From contig JBDLIT010000010.1 of the NCBI GenBank assembly GCA_039714735.1, positions 1-56,195 on the forward strand: DNA of 56,195 nt, read 5' to 3'. Shown here piece by piece: positions 19,348 to 28,352 of the stretch. The notes below the pieces were generated by a model. It was given only the letters and a program-made list of their open reading frames with translations. It was not told where the DNA came from and ran no database searches. Position 1 is the stretch's first letter; every line of letters starts with the position of its first letter. The translations under genes and the position numbers were made by a program. The stretch comes from JASJBU01 sp039714735 (lineage in GTDB: Bacteria > Pseudomonadota > Gammaproteobacteria > Chromatiales > Chromatiaceae).

Positions 19348-19451
19348 GGAGAGCCGACCTGTTTTTCTGCGGGATGCTGTGAATACTTCCCTGTAGGCTT
19401 GACGATAGCATCCTTGCTATCGACACCCACAGAAAAACAAGTCGGCTCTCC
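19348..19451 (-). repeat. palindromic hairpin element, copy 1
   Basis: Outer arms 19348-19369 and 19430-19451 are 22-bp reverse complements with one G:U-type mismatch (outer end GGAGAGCCGAC). The ~60-nt core on the minus strand holds a 7-bp hairpin with an AGGA loop (stem GATAGCA / TGCTATC, 19404-19421), then TAC-AGGGAA-GTA. It fills the gap between DUF294 and the exonuclease gene. A second copy at 53508-53615 shares the core (GAATACTTCC, TGTAGGCTTGAC, GCATCC, TCGACACC) and outer ends. Confidence 0.85.
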
Positions 19452-19474
19452 AACGTTCGAATAAGTAACATGGT

Positions 19475-21343
19475 TCAGCGGAATCGACCGCTCTGATATC
19501 GATTTTCCAGGGTGTTCTGCATATCCTGGATGACGCTGAAGGCGTCTTTCAGATGCCTGCGTTCCAATTCGGAAAGATCCTGAGGCGGTAAATAGTTATC
19601 GGGCTTGAGCCCGAGGCGGATCTGCTCGGCCTGATGACGGATGCGCAGGCTGGCAATAAATTCCAGTGCATCTTCCAGGTTGGCCCCCATTTCACTACTC
19701 AACGCATTGGTGGCTGAGGCCGCCCGCAGTCGTTCTGTGGTATTGGTTTGTGGTAAACCCTGTGACAGGGCCAAAACACGGGCGATATCGGTAATGGGTA
19801 CGATGCCACGGTGTTTGATATCAAAGGTATCGTCATGATCACCACCGTGGATCAAGACGAATGTGCGGAAAAAACCCAGCGGTGGACGAAACTGTAATGC
19901 GTTCGCCGCCATAAAGGCGGTAAAGATCCCATTATTCCTCGTCTTGGCAAGAATATCCTGCTGCAACTCCTTAAACAGTGACCGGTCCCCATGGACAGGA
20001 CGCAGGTCAAAGAAAATGCTGGAGAGCATCAAGGACTTCGGCTCTGGATTCTCGATCCAGTCCTTGAAATAGTGTCGCCAGTACTTCAAGGGTTGGCGCC
20101 AGGATGGGTTCGACGCCATTGCCGCACCCGGGCAGTAGACAAATCCACAGGCATTGAGACCATCACAGACCCTATCGGCCAGAGTCGCGAAGTAGGGTTT
20201 ATGTTCACCCCGCATTTCATCGGAAATCAGCAGGGCGTTATCCTGATCGGAATGGGAAGATTGCTCATGTCTTGCCTGAGAGCCACCACAGAGCCAGGTG
20301 TATGGTGTTGGGGGCGGGCCGAGCTCCGTTTCTGCCAGTTCCAGTAAACGTATGGTGATTGAATCGGTGATAGAGGAGATGAACTCACCGATATGCAGGG
20401 CAGTGATGCCGGAGTTAGCCAATTGAAGCTGCAGTTCAGGCAGGCGATTGCTCGCGTTGACCAGATCTTCCAGGCCATTGCTTTTGCGGATTTCCGTTGC
20501 GATGAAGGCAGTATTGGTGGTCTGCTGGCGGGCGAAATCACTGGCAGTCAACATTCCGACGACCTGGTTGCCATCCATTACCGGCAGGTGGTCGACATGG
20601 AGCCGCGTCATGGTCATCAGAGCCTGCTGCAGGAGGGCCCCTTTTTGTATGGTTTCCAGACTACGGGACATTATTCTGCTCGCCGGTTCGTCAGGTGAAA
20701 CATTAGATGCAACACAGCGGCGGCGCAGGTCGCTGTCAGTTATCATGCCCACCAGTTGATTTTGCTGCATCAGCATGATGGATGAGACATTCCTGTCAGT
20801 CATAACCTGCGCGGTATCTTTTATACTGGTATCCGCTGCAACCAGCACTGGGGCCTTGTTCAGCAGGTTTGAAACCTCCTGGCTGAGTAGTGACAAGTCA
20901 TTCGGATTCATGGTTTCCTGAATCGTGCTGACCGCCTGTTTGAGACGTTCACGCATCGATTCGCTGAAATGCAGATTGAACTCCGGCTCTGCATTTCTCA
21001 GCTCCTGCAGTACCTGGCAGGGGAGTAGATAGATCAGTGTGTCCTCCACTGCAATACCGCGCGTTGCCCGCCCAAGGTCAACCAGCTGACAGGGAATGGT
21101 ATAGATATCACCCTCGTCGAGTTTTTCGATTAAGTGATCGTCATCATCCAGCAGATCTACAACACCACTACGAATGATATAGAGATATTTATTTGTCGCA
21201 TCACTGGGAGGGAATGAACTGTCGCGGCGCAGATAGCGGATTTCCAGGGATCTGGGGAGCAGGTTGAGGCGTTCATCCGGCAGGGAATCAAAGGGGGGGT
21301 GTTGAGTGAGAAAATCACGGATCTCAACGAGTTCTATTTCCAT
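19475..21343 (-). CDS. cNMP-binding/CBS/DUF294 nucleotidyltransferase-like protein
   Basis: A 622-residue signalling protein. In order: a cyclic-nucleotide-binding-like domain (about 10-130), a CBS pair (about 155-285; MTDRNVSSIMLMQQ, MTRLHVDHLPVMDG), a putative nucleotidyltransferase DUF294 domain (GGSQARHEQSSHSDQDNALL, near 350) and a DUF294 C-terminal helical domain. The GGSxxRxE-SDQD arrangement suits a GlnD-like nucleotidyltransferase. These proteins are typically encoded beside the DUF4212/symporter pair and are presumed to regulate acetate transport or metabolism by sensing adenine nucleotides. It lies 152 nt after the symporter with a terminator between. Confidence 0.9.
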   Translation of the reverse strand: MEIELVEIRDFLTQHPPFDSLPDERLNLLPRSLEIRYLRRDSSFPPSDATNKYLYIIRSGVVDLLDDDDHLIEKLDEGDIYTIPCQLVDLGRATRGIAVEDTLIYLLPCQVLQELRNAEPEFNLHFSESMRERLKQAVSTIQETMNPNDLSLLSQEVSNLLNKAPVLVAADTSIKDTAQVMTDRNVSSIMLMQQNQLVGMITDSDLRRRCVASNVSPDEPASRIMSRSLETIQKGALLQQALMTMTRLHVDHLPVMDGNQVVGMLTASDFARQQTTNTAFIATEIRKSNGLEDLVNASNRLPELQLQLANSGITALHIGEFISSITDSITIRLLELAETELGPPPTPYTWLCGGSQARHEQSSHSDQDNALLISDEMRGEHKPYFATLADRVCDGLNACGFVYCPGAAMASNPSWRQPLKYWRHYFKDWIENPEPKSLMLSSIFFDLRPVHGDRSLFKELQQDILAKTRNNGIFTAFMAANALQFRPPLGFFRTFVLIHGGDHDDTFDIKHRGIVPITDIARVLALSQGLPQTNTTERLRAASATNALSSEMGANLEDALEFIASLRIRHQAEQIRLGLKPDNYLPPQDLSELERRHLKDAFSVIQDMQNTLENRYQSGRFR

Positions 21344-21442
21344 GGATCAATAATAACTGATTGTGAGTAATAGAATAAAAAAAAGAAATTCAACCTGATT
21401 CACAGCTTTACTTGGAGCCGCATATTATTGGTTCCTGCATTG

Positions 21443-21464
21443 AAAAGCCCCGCTTGCGCGGGGC
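21443..21464 (-). terminator. terminator between symporter and DUF294 gene
   Basis: On the minus strand a 7-bp GCCCCGC / GCGGGGC stem with a 4-nt loop is followed by TTTT. It lies about 30 nt after the symporter stop, so the DUF294 gene is probably read by partial read-through or from its own promoter in 21344-21440. Confidence 0.75.
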
Positions 21465-21495
21465 CAAATACTACAGCTTTGCCAACCGCAGGTAT

Positions 21496-23280
21496 TTAAT
21501 GTTCCGTGGCAGCAGCCGCACCCTTGGGTACACGGATATCTTCCACCAGATGCTGGATATGCTCCGGAGGCGGTGCGGTCAACTTGGAGACGGTGATAGC
21601 CACTGCAAAGTTGACCACTGCACCGATGGCGCCAAAGGCGTTGGGTGAGATTCCCAGGAACCAATTGGGATCCATGTCACCCAGAAATGCAGTCCCTGGG
21701 ATGAACATGATGCCCTTGTGCTGGAACACGTAGAGCATGGTCACACCGATGCCGGAGACCATACCCCAGATGGCGCCGGAACGATTCACCCGCTTGTTGA
21801 AGATCCCCATCATCAATGCCGGGAAGATGGAGCTGGCGGCCAGACCGAAGGCAATGGCCACGGTGCCGGCAGCGAAATCCGGTGGGTGCAGACCGAAGTA
21901 TCCGGCGAGGGCGATGGCGCCGGCCATCGCAATGCGGCCCGCCATCAGCTCGTTCTTTTCCGAGATGTCCTTGACGAACACGCCCTTCAACAGGTCATGG
22001 GAGATCGAGGATGAGATGGCCAGCAACAGACCGGCTGCGGTTGACAGCGCTGCGGCAAGGCCACCGGCCACCACCAGGGCAACGACCCAGTTCGGCAGAT
22101 TGGCGATTTCCGGATTGGCCAGCACCATGATGTCCCGGTCAACCTTGGTCATCTCATTGCCTTTCCAGCCCCACTCGGCGGCCTTCTTGTTGAAATCGGC
22201 ATTCTTGTCGTTGTAGTACTGAATACGGCCGTCGCCATTCTTGTCTTCATACTGCAGCAGACCGGTCTTCTCCCAGTTTTTAAACCATTGCGGACGGTCA
22301 GCGTAGGCCAGATTACCCTCAGCCACGCCAACTTCACCCACCTGAATGGTGTTCATCAGGTTGAGGCGGGCCATGGAGCCCACGGCCGGTGCAGTGGTGT
22401 AGAGAATAGCGATGAAGACCAGCGCCCAACCCGCGGATGAACGGGCATCCTTCACCTTGGGTACGGTGAAGAAACGGATGATGACATGGGGCAGCCCGGC
22501 GGTGCCGATCATCAGTGACAGGGTGTAGACAAACATATTCAGTTTGCTGCCCATGACCTGTGTGGTGTACTCATTAAAACCCAGATCGTTAATGACCTGA
22601 TCCAGTTTGTCCAACATGTAGGTTCCGGAGCCATCCGCCATTTCACTGCCCAGACCCAGCTGGGGGACCGGGTTACCGGTGATATTCATGGAGATGAATA
22701 TCGCAGGCACCGTGTAGGCGAAGATCAGCACACAGTACTGGGCGATCTGGGTGTAAGTGATGCCCTTCATGCCGCCAAGCACGGCGTAGATGAAGACGAT
22801 ACCCATACCGATGTAGAGGCCGGTGTCATAATCGGTCTCGAGGAAGCGGGAGAAGGCCACGCCGATACCCTTCATCTGGCCGATTACATAGGTGATGGAG
22901 GCCAGGATCAGGCAGATCACCGCGACGATGCGGGCGGTCTGTGAATAGTAGCGGTCACCGATGAACTCCGGCACGGTGAACTTACCGAATTTGCGCAGAT
23001 AGGGCGCCAGCAGCAGGGCGAGGAGCACGTAGCCGCCGGTCCAGCCCATGAGGAAGACCGATGCACCGTAGCCGTTGAAGGCAATCAGGCCCGCCATGGA
23101 GATAAAGGATGCAGCGGACATCCAGTCGGCGGCAGTGGCCATGCCGTTGGCTACCGGATGGATTCCACGCCCTGCAGCGTAGAATTCACCGGTAGTTCCC
23201 GCCCGGGCCCAGAATGCAATACCGATGTAGAGGGCAAAGGTAATGCCCACCACGATATAAGTAAGAGTTTGCAGATCCAT
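21496..23280 (-). CDS. sodium:solute symporter (ActP-like, acetate family)
   Basis: A 594-residue SSS-family transporter with about 13 membrane segments. Typical segments are YIGIAFWARAGTTGEFYAAG near the start, MATAADWMSAASFISMAGLI, and SMARLNLMNTIQ later. A cytosolic or periplasmic loop (about residues 320-385) is longer than in ActP and contains DKNGDGRIQYYND, which looks like a calcium-binding EF-hand loop. The partner DUF4212 gene lies 15 nt upstream, and acsA is nearby, so acetate or another short monocarboxylate is the likely substrate. Substrate is inferred from context. Confidence 0.92.
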   Translation of the reverse strand: MDLQTLTYIVVGITFALYIGIAFWARAGTTGEFYAAGRGIHPVANGMATAADWMSAASFISMAGLIAFNGYGASVFLMGWTGGYVLLALLLAPYLRKFGKFTVPEFIGDRYYSQTARIVAVICLILASITYVIGQMKGIGVAFSRFLETDYDTGLYIGMGIVFIYAVLGGMKGITYTQIAQYCVLIFAYTVPAIFISMNITGNPVPQLGLGSEMADGSGTYMLDKLDQVINDLGFNEYTTQVMGSKLNMFVYTLSLMIGTAGLPHVIIRFFTVPKVKDARSSAGWALVFIAILYTTAPAVGSMARLNLMNTIQVGEVGVAEGNLAYADRPQWFKNWEKTGLLQYEDKNGDGRIQYYNDKNADFNKKAAEWGWKGNEMTKVDRDIMVLANPEIANLPNWVVALVVAGGLAAALSTAAGLLLAISSSISHDLLKGVFVKDISEKNELMAGRIAMAGAIALAGYFGLHPPDFAAGTVAIAFGLAASSIFPALMMGIFNKRVNRSGAIWGMVSGIGVTMLYVFQHKGIMFIPGTAFLGDMDPNWFLGISPNAFGAIGAVVNFAVAITVSKLTAPPPEHIQHLVEDIRVPKGAAAATEH

Positions 23281-23295
23281 AATTCAGTTCACCTT

Positions 23296-23547
23296 TCAGT
23301 CTTCGTGTACGTCGTATTCGACGTCCAGTGCATTCATACGTTTTGCATAGATGTAGATCAGCACGAGAAACGTATAGATGGAGCCCTGTTGGGCGAACCA
23401 GAAACCGAGGCCCACACCGCCGATTTTGATGGTGTTCATCTGTTCGACCAGGATAATGCCGAAAAGGTAGGAGACAACGAACCAGACGGTCAGCAGGATG
23501 CTTACCAGCCTTACGTTGGCTTTCCAATATAGTTCAGCTTTGCTCAT
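23296..23547 (-). CDS. DUF4212 small membrane subunit of symporter
   Basis: An 83-residue protein with two membrane segments (LVSILLTVWFVVSYLFGIIL and GFWFAQQGSIYTFLVLIYIY). It is the DUF4212 small subunit always found directly upstream of a SSS transporter, analogous in position to yjcH before actP. It has the family start YWKANVRL and a C-terminal tail YAKRMNALD. It is the first gene of this minus-strand unit and precedes the symporter by 15 nt. It probably stabilises or regulates the permease. Confidence 0.92.
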   Translation of the reverse strand: MSKAELYWKANVRLVSILLTVWFVVSYLFGIILVEQMNTIKIGGVGLGFWFAQQGSIYTFLVLIYIYAKRMNALDVEYDVHED

Positions 23548-23968
23548 TGGGTGATCACTCCGCTGTTGTGAATTGTTCTAGAGAATCGCCTGGATCTCTT
23601 ATTCGATGACAACTACGAGACAGATTCCAGAATGTCTGCTGTATCGGGACAACCCGTAGTACAGGTCATGCAATTCTTAATAAAAAGCATAATAAAGTCA
23701 AATTAAACAGATAGTTATGTATTTTTTCGATTTAATCTTCACGATTAAAATGCTCCGAAAGGTAACAAAGTAGTATGTCTGGTGTTTCCCTTCGATACTG
23801 TCCTGTTCCCATTCGTACGAAACAACTATTTCGTTGCATCGGCTGAAAATTGCTACATTTTGGTGCGAAACACGGTCAGTGGCCGTAAATCCAAATCCTA
23901 AATGTTGACGTATACCAAGCAATGGACAGCAATATTTTCTAGTTTCGCTATACGTCAGAGGAGACATC
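23548..23968. other. divergent intergenic region, symporter operon / DUF3179
   Basis: About 420 bases with no supported gene. It must carry promoters for the minus-strand symporter unit and the plus-strand DUF3179 gene. TTGACG at 23905-23910 could be a -35 box for the latter, but no -10 box is well placed. One ACTACGAGA motif lies at 23612-23620. The strand is A/T-rich around 23675-23750. Confidence 0.55.
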
Positions 23969-24925
23969 ATGCATGTGCGGCAGTTGGGTGGTATCTTGTT
24001 TTGGAGCGCTGTTTTGTTGACTACACTCGGATCAGTCCAGGGCAGGTCATTTAACGGGTTTGATCTGCAGGGCGTGCTGATTCCAATCGATGAGATCCAT
24101 CATGGAGGGCCGGACAGAGATGGAATTCCGGCCATATCGGAACCTAAATTCGTTCCTGCAGAAGATTCAGATTGGCTAGCGCCGGATGCACGGGTTTTGG
24201 CGCTGGAACTGTCCGGTGTAGCCAAGGTTTATCCGGTCTCGATTCTTAACTGGCACGAGATCGTAAATGACCAGATCAACGGCAAATCGTTGATTGTGAC
24301 TTATTGTCCATTATGTGGCAGTGGCATGGCTTTTTCCGCCAAGGTCGAGTCTCGCAGACTGAATTTTGGAGTATCAGGCCTGTTATATAACAGTGATGTA
24401 CTGCTGTACGACCGGGAGACAGAATCACTTTGGTCGCAGCTGATGAAGAGAGCGGTGAGCGGACCCTTGAAAGGGAAAGCGTTAGCGATGCTGCCCCTGG
24501 AGCATACCACCTGGGCGCGCTGGAGCAGGTTACATCCAGACACTCTGGTTTTGTCGAAAGATACAGGATATAAGAGAAGATACCAGGCTGACCCCTACGC
24601 AGGATACCAGGGTATCGCTGGAACCTACTTTCCTGTGAAGCAACTGGACCCACGTTATCATCCGAAGCAGCAGACTCTGGGCCTGGAATTAGAAGGTCAG
24701 TTCAAGGCCTATCCGCTGGTGGAGTTGGATAAGGCAGGGGGCGAAATAAACGATACCCTGGCGGGGAGGGAGGTTAGAGTATTTTATGATCGAGCGAGTC
24801 ACAGTGCTTGGGCGGTAGATGCCAAAGGAGAAAAAATACCGACGGTCACCCTTTTTTGGTTCGCCTGGATGGCCTTTCATCCTGAATCTGCTGTCTTCGT
24901 AAAGCCCGACCATGCGACAGAGTGA
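23969..24925 (+). CDS. DUF3179 domain protein, exported
   Basis: A 318-residue DUF3179 protein. A signal peptide (LFWSAVLLTTLGSVQG) is followed by the family features: IHHGGPDRDGIPAI, VYPVSILNWHEIVND, the CPLCG motif in VTYCPLCGSGMAF, LLYNSDVLLYDRETESLWSQ and a second half with AYPLVELDKAGGEIND. Function is not known. The pair of cysteines in CPLC suggests a redox or metal-related role in the periplasm. AGAGGAG before ATG 23969 is a strong ribosome site. It is convergent with the phosphorylase gene (32 nt). Confidence 0.9.
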   Translation: MHVRQLGGILFWSAVLLTTLGSVQGRSFNGFDLQGVLIPIDEIHHGGPDRDGIPAISEPKFVPAEDSDWLAPDARVLALELSGVAKVYPVSILNWHEIVNDQINGKSLIVTYCPLCGSGMAFSAKVESRRLNFGVSGLLYNSDVLLYDRETESLWSQLMKRAVSGPLKGKALAMLPLEHTTWARWSRLHPDTLVLSKDTGYKRRYQADPYAGYQGIAGTYFPVKQLDPRYHPKQQTLGLELEGQFKAYPLVELDKAGGEINDTLAGREVRVFYDRASHSAWAVDAKGEKIPTVTLFWFAWMAFHPESAVFVKPDHATE

Positions 24926-24957
24926 ATGCCAATAAACAGTTCACGCTTGAGATGAAC

Positions 24958-26511
24958 CTATAATTCGAGAAAGCGTTTGGTCACTTCGTCCACTTGGCCA
25001 ATGGTATAACCGTTGTCACGATCACTGAGTTCCTGGGCAAATCTGAAGTCGGAACTGTATTCTGCATATACCCGGTACAGGGGTTCACCAGCCTCTACTG
25101 GGTCTCCCAATTTTTTCAGAATATCGACCCCCGCGCCTTTGTCGATGGGCGCTCCCGCCAGACTGGCCAATCTGGCTATCAGATAGTTGTCGATGGTGGT
25201 GACGACACCGGACTTTTCCGCACAGACTTCGTATTGCATTTTTCCAGGTGATGCAGGGTGTAACTGAGCGCCCTGGGCCTCGATGATAGATTCCATCTTT
25301 TTCAGGGCGCGCCCAGAGTCGAGAATGTCCCGGGCAATGGAGTATCCATAGCCACCCCGTACATCGGGATCGAATTCCAGCAGGCGTCCGGCAAGTCGCA
25401 GTGATTTCTGCCTCAGGTCGGCAGGCGCTGCCGGTTCATTGCGTAATACCTGCATCACATCGCGTGCTTCGAGTACCGGACCTATACCCCGTCCGATAGG
25501 CTCTGAGCCATCAGTGATTATGACCTCCAGGTGTATACCCAGTCTGTCTCCCGTATATTCAAAGAGTTTTCGCAATTGCTGAGCTGCGCGCATATGCCGG
25601 ACCTTTGCAGTAGGGCCGACCGGGATATCGATCAGAAGATGTGTAGAACCTGCCGCCAGTTTTTTCGAAAGGATGGAGGCTACCATCTGCCCTTGTGAAT
25701 CTATGCCCAAAGGTCGTTCGACTGAGATCAGGATATCGTCCGCAGGGGCCAGATGAGCGGTTCCGCCCCAGGCCAGGCATGCCCGCTGTTTACGTACAAT
25801 ATCGTGAAGTTCACCGGGTGTGAGCTCGACCTTTGCCAGCACCTCCATAGTATCCGCTGTGCCGGCTGGTGATGTGATTGCCCGGCTTGACGTTTTTGGC
25901 ATCAACATACCATGGGCAGCCACAATTGGAGTGACCAGCATACTGGTGCGATTTCCGGGAATCCCGCCAATGCAGTGTTTGTCGACCACGGGAGTATCCT
26001 TCCAGTTGAGCCGGGAGCCGGAATCAGTCATGGCGCGGGTCAGATAGAGCACCTCCTCCCGGTCAAGATTGTTCTGCCCTGTGGCGACCAGAAAGGCGGA
26101 CATCTCCATGCGTGAATAGCGATGAGCCGTGATATCGCCAGTGATATGGTGAAAATCCTCCAGGGACAGGCGTTCACCACTGATTTTACGGCGCACAGCC
26201 TCCATGGAGGAGGGCTTTTCCGCCTGAGCAACCCGTACTGGACTACCCTCATACAACTCCAGCTGCTGGAAAGCCTGTTCTGATAGACCTAATTCGTTCT
26301 GTTCAACGATATTTTCGTCATCCACCACATTGAGTACTGCATAAATCTGATGGTTGTTGGCAGTGATGACGATCTTTGTCAGGGCCTGAAAGCCCTCTGC
26401 ACGGTAGAGTAGACAGTCCCGATGCATATAAGCGACATTTTCGCGATAGGTGTCGATGGCGACGCGTCTGAGTTGTAATGTGTCAGGCGATTTAGTGGGT
26501 TGTTCACTCAT
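24958..26511 (-). CDS. thymidine phosphorylase / AMP phosphorylase family protein
   Basis: A 517-residue member of the archaeal-type DeoA/AMP phosphorylase branch. An N-terminal extension of about 90 residues (double-psi-barrel-like) precedes the pyrimidine phosphorylase core. The core shows KHCIGGIPGNRTSMLVTPIV, TSSRAITSPAGTADTMEVL and LGIHLEVIITDGSEPIGRGIGP. The C-terminal barrel-sandwich domain ends with GEPLYRVYAE. The catalysed step would be phosphorolysis of a nucleoside or nucleoside 5'-monophosphate. Which substrate is used cannot be read from sequence. It is monocistronic here. Confidence 0.9.
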   Translation of the reverse strand: MSEQPTKSPDTLQLRRVAIDTYRENVAYMHRDCLLYRAEGFQALTKIVITANNHQIYAVLNVVDDENIVEQNELGLSEQAFQQLELYEGSPVRVAQAEKPSSMEAVRRKISGERLSLEDFHHITGDITAHRYSRMEMSAFLVATGQNNLDREEVLYLTRAMTDSGSRLNWKDTPVVDKHCIGGIPGNRTSMLVTPIVAAHGMLMPKTSSRAITSPAGTADTMEVLAKVELTPGELHDIVRKQRACLAWGGTAHLAPADDILISVERPLGIDSQGQMVASILSKKLAAGSTHLLIDIPVGPTAKVRHMRAAQQLRKLFEYTGDRLGIHLEVIITDGSEPIGRGIGPVLEARDVMQVLRNEPAAPADLRQKSLRLAGRLLEFDPDVRGGYGYSIARDILDSGRALKKMESIIEAQGAQLHPASPGKMQYEVCAEKSGVVTTIDNYLIARLASLAGAPIDKGAGVDILKKLGDPVEAGEPLYRVYAEYSSDFRFAQELSDRDNGYTIGQVDEVTKRFLEL

Positions 26512-26660
26512 ATATGAAAGTTACCAGAGCCGGCCTTTTAGGCCAAGCGGTCTTAACTTATTAGGAATAGAGGAACCCACTAAAAAAGCGGTGAAATGAA
26601 CTCTGGTAGGTTAAAATAATCCCACCTAATCGATAGAATCGATGTATCTGGAGGTGAATG

Positions 26661-26918
26661 ATGCCAACGTATGATTATTTTTGTGACGCCAATGACCAAA
26701 AGGTGGAAGTGAAACACCGTATGAGCGAAGAGCTGAAAAACTGGGGCGAGTTATGTGATAAGGCCGGCATTGAAACTGGTGATACCCCGATGGATACACC
26801 AGTGCGCCGTTTGATCAGTGGTGGCGCCTTTATCAGCAGTTCAAGTCTGTCAAATCCAGAACCTGTTTGCGGAGCAGGAGGCTGTTGCCCTGGTGGGGCT
26901 TGCGGCCTGACGGACTAG
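26661..26918 (+). CDS. FmdB-like zinc-ribbon protein
   Basis: An 85-residue protein. The start MPTYDYFCDANDQKVEVKH is the FmdB pattern, but the second cysteine pair of the zinc ribbon is missing in the centre; cysteines return in the C-terminal CGAGGCCPGGACGL. The family member with GDTPMDTPVRRLISGGAFISSS is known from many proteobacteria without a defined role. Two ATGs occur (26658, 26661); the second gives the conserved MPTYDY start and better spacing from GGAGGTGA. Confidence 0.82.
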   Translation: MPTYDYFCDANDQKVEVKHRMSEELKNWGELCDKAGIETGDTPMDTPVRRLISGGAFISSSSLSNPEPVCGAGGCCPGGACGLTD

Positions 26919-27099
26919 ACGGTGGCTGATACGCGGCCCTATTTTGTTCAACGTGGCCATGCCATCGGCAAATAGATAGACTCGATACGACCTTCACTGA
27001 CGGAGACAGCGTGTCTCATCCGCCATTCTGTCTCAATCAGGGATTTTAATGCGTACCATTCATTAGCGTCATCTCTCAGTCGGCATGGTTGGAACACCA

Positions 27100-27783
27100 A
27101 TGCACTATCTTGTGATCGTTGCTCTCTTGCTGCTCCTGATTCTCGGGCCACAGTTCTGGGTGACCAGGGTGATGGCGAAATACAATCGGGTTCCAGAGAA
27201 AAATTTCCCCGGTAATGGCGGGGAACTGGCCAGACATTTACTCGATCAATTCAATCTTCACCAAGTAAAGGTAGAGGTCACAGAGCTCGGTGATCACTAT
27301 GACCCAATGACCCTTACAGTGCGGCTTAGCGCAGACAAACATACCGGCCGGACGCTAACCGCTATTACAACAGCGGCCCATGAAGTTGGACATGCGATAC
27401 AACATGCCACGGATGATCCATTGCTACGCTGGCGTACACGGCTAGTCAAATTTGCTTCCGCATCACAGAAAATAGGATCATTCCTGTTATTCATCGCCCC
27501 CGTATTGACCTTGGCAACTCGCGCCCCCGCGGCAGGGATGATCTCACTTCTGGCTGCATTTCTTGTTATGGGGATGAATGTTGTGGTGCAGCTGGTGACG
27601 TTGCCTGTTGAAATGGATGCCAGCTTCAGGAAAGCACTGCCATTGCTTAAATCCGGGTATCTCACTCCGGAGCAAACCAAAGGGGCTGAAAAAATATTGC
27701 GTGCTGCTGCATTGACTTATCTTTCAGGCTCGCTCGCAGGATTACTCAACTTTTGGCGCTGGTTACAGATCATGAGACGTTGA
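27100..27783 (+). CDS. membrane zinc metallopeptidase (YugP-like)
   Basis: A 227-residue integral membrane peptidase of the Zn_peptidase_2 family. An N-terminal membrane segment (LVIVALLLLLILGPQFW) precedes the HEXXH motif in TTAAHEVGHAIQHATDD. Two further hydrophobic segments follow (IGSFLLFIAPVLTLATRA and MISLLAAFLVMGMNVVVQL). The third ligand candidate is the glutamate in LPVEMDASFRKAL, as in the family. I chose ATG 27100, at the start of the hydrophobic segment; ATG 27085 is also in frame. The substrate is unknown. Confidence 0.88.
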   Translation: MHYLVIVALLLLLILGPQFWVTRVMAKYNRVPEKNFPGNGGELARHLLDQFNLHQVKVEVTELGDHYDPMTLTVRLSADKHTGRTLTAITTAAHEVGHAIQHATDDPLLRWRTRLVKFASASQKIGSFLLFIAPVLTLATRAPAAGMISLLAAFLVMGMNVVVQLVTLPVEMDASFRKALPLLKSGYLTPEQTKGAEKILRAAALTYLSGSLAGLLNFWRWLQIMRR

Positions 27784-27911
27784 TTTTCAATTCATTGTCG
27801 TTGGTTTGTGGATTGAGTCAGGTATCTTTTTTTCACTAGGATGCATAATCAATGTGATAACTATTTTGTGGTTATCTTAAGTAGCTTGCGGGAATATCAG
27901 GAGAATACACC

Positions 27912-28352
27912 ATGGAACTGCATGAACTTTCTAAGCGAAAATTAATGTTTAAGATGGCTTTGATTATCAATTGCCTCATCCCGGTTACTGCATTTTCAGA
28001 TGATGAGATTAAATCGCCAGTGCCAGATGCAATAGTCTCTCGAGCACAATTTACTACGGGAATTTCGAATCGAGAGCCAATTGATGAGTTGGTGAAGGTT
28101 GAAAATTCAATCACCAGTTTGTTCTACTTTACAGAATTACGAAACCTGGATGGGCGAAAAGTCTCCCATCGCTGGGAGCATAACGGTCAAGTAATCAGTG
28201 AGGTATCATTCATGGTGGAAGGTCCGCGTTGGCGTGTTTTTTCAAAAAAGACGCTTAATCCATCCATGCTAGGCAAGTGGACAGTATTTGTTATTGATGA
28301 ATCGGGCTGGCCTATCCATGCCAGCATATTTAAGTATACAAGTGATGAATGA
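27912..28352 (+). CDS. DUF2914 domain protein, exported
   Basis: A 146-residue protein. An N-terminal signal (MALIINCLIPVTAFS) is followed by one DUF2914 domain. Motifs are VSRAQFTTGISNREPID, FYFTELRNLDGRKVSHRWEH, PRWRVFSKKTLNPSMLGKW and a final FKYTSDE. The domain has a predicted beta-sandwich fold and unknown function. A GGAG ribosome site precedes ATG 27912. It stands alone and is convergent with the large REC protein. Confidence 0.87.
   Translation: MELHELSKRKLMFKMALIINCLIPVTAFSDDEIKSPVPDAIVSRAQFTTGISNREPIDELVKVENSITSLFYFTELRNLDGRKVSHRWEHNGQVISEVSFMVEGPRWRVFSKKTLNPSMLGKWTVFVIDESGWPIHASIFKYTSDE

Noticed and set aside
23905..23936. TTGACG/AATATT promoter for DUF3179
   Set aside because: The spacing of about 20 nt is outside the normal range.
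23698..23970. 90-codon open frame on the minus strand upstream of the DUF3179 gene
   Set aside because: It overlaps the DUF3179 start and ribosome site, shows no family motif or ribosome site, and lies in A/T-rich promoter DNA.
26948..27151. 67-codon minus-strand frame overlapping the metallopeptidase start
   Set aside because: No domain, runs antisense over a recognised gene, low-complexity start.
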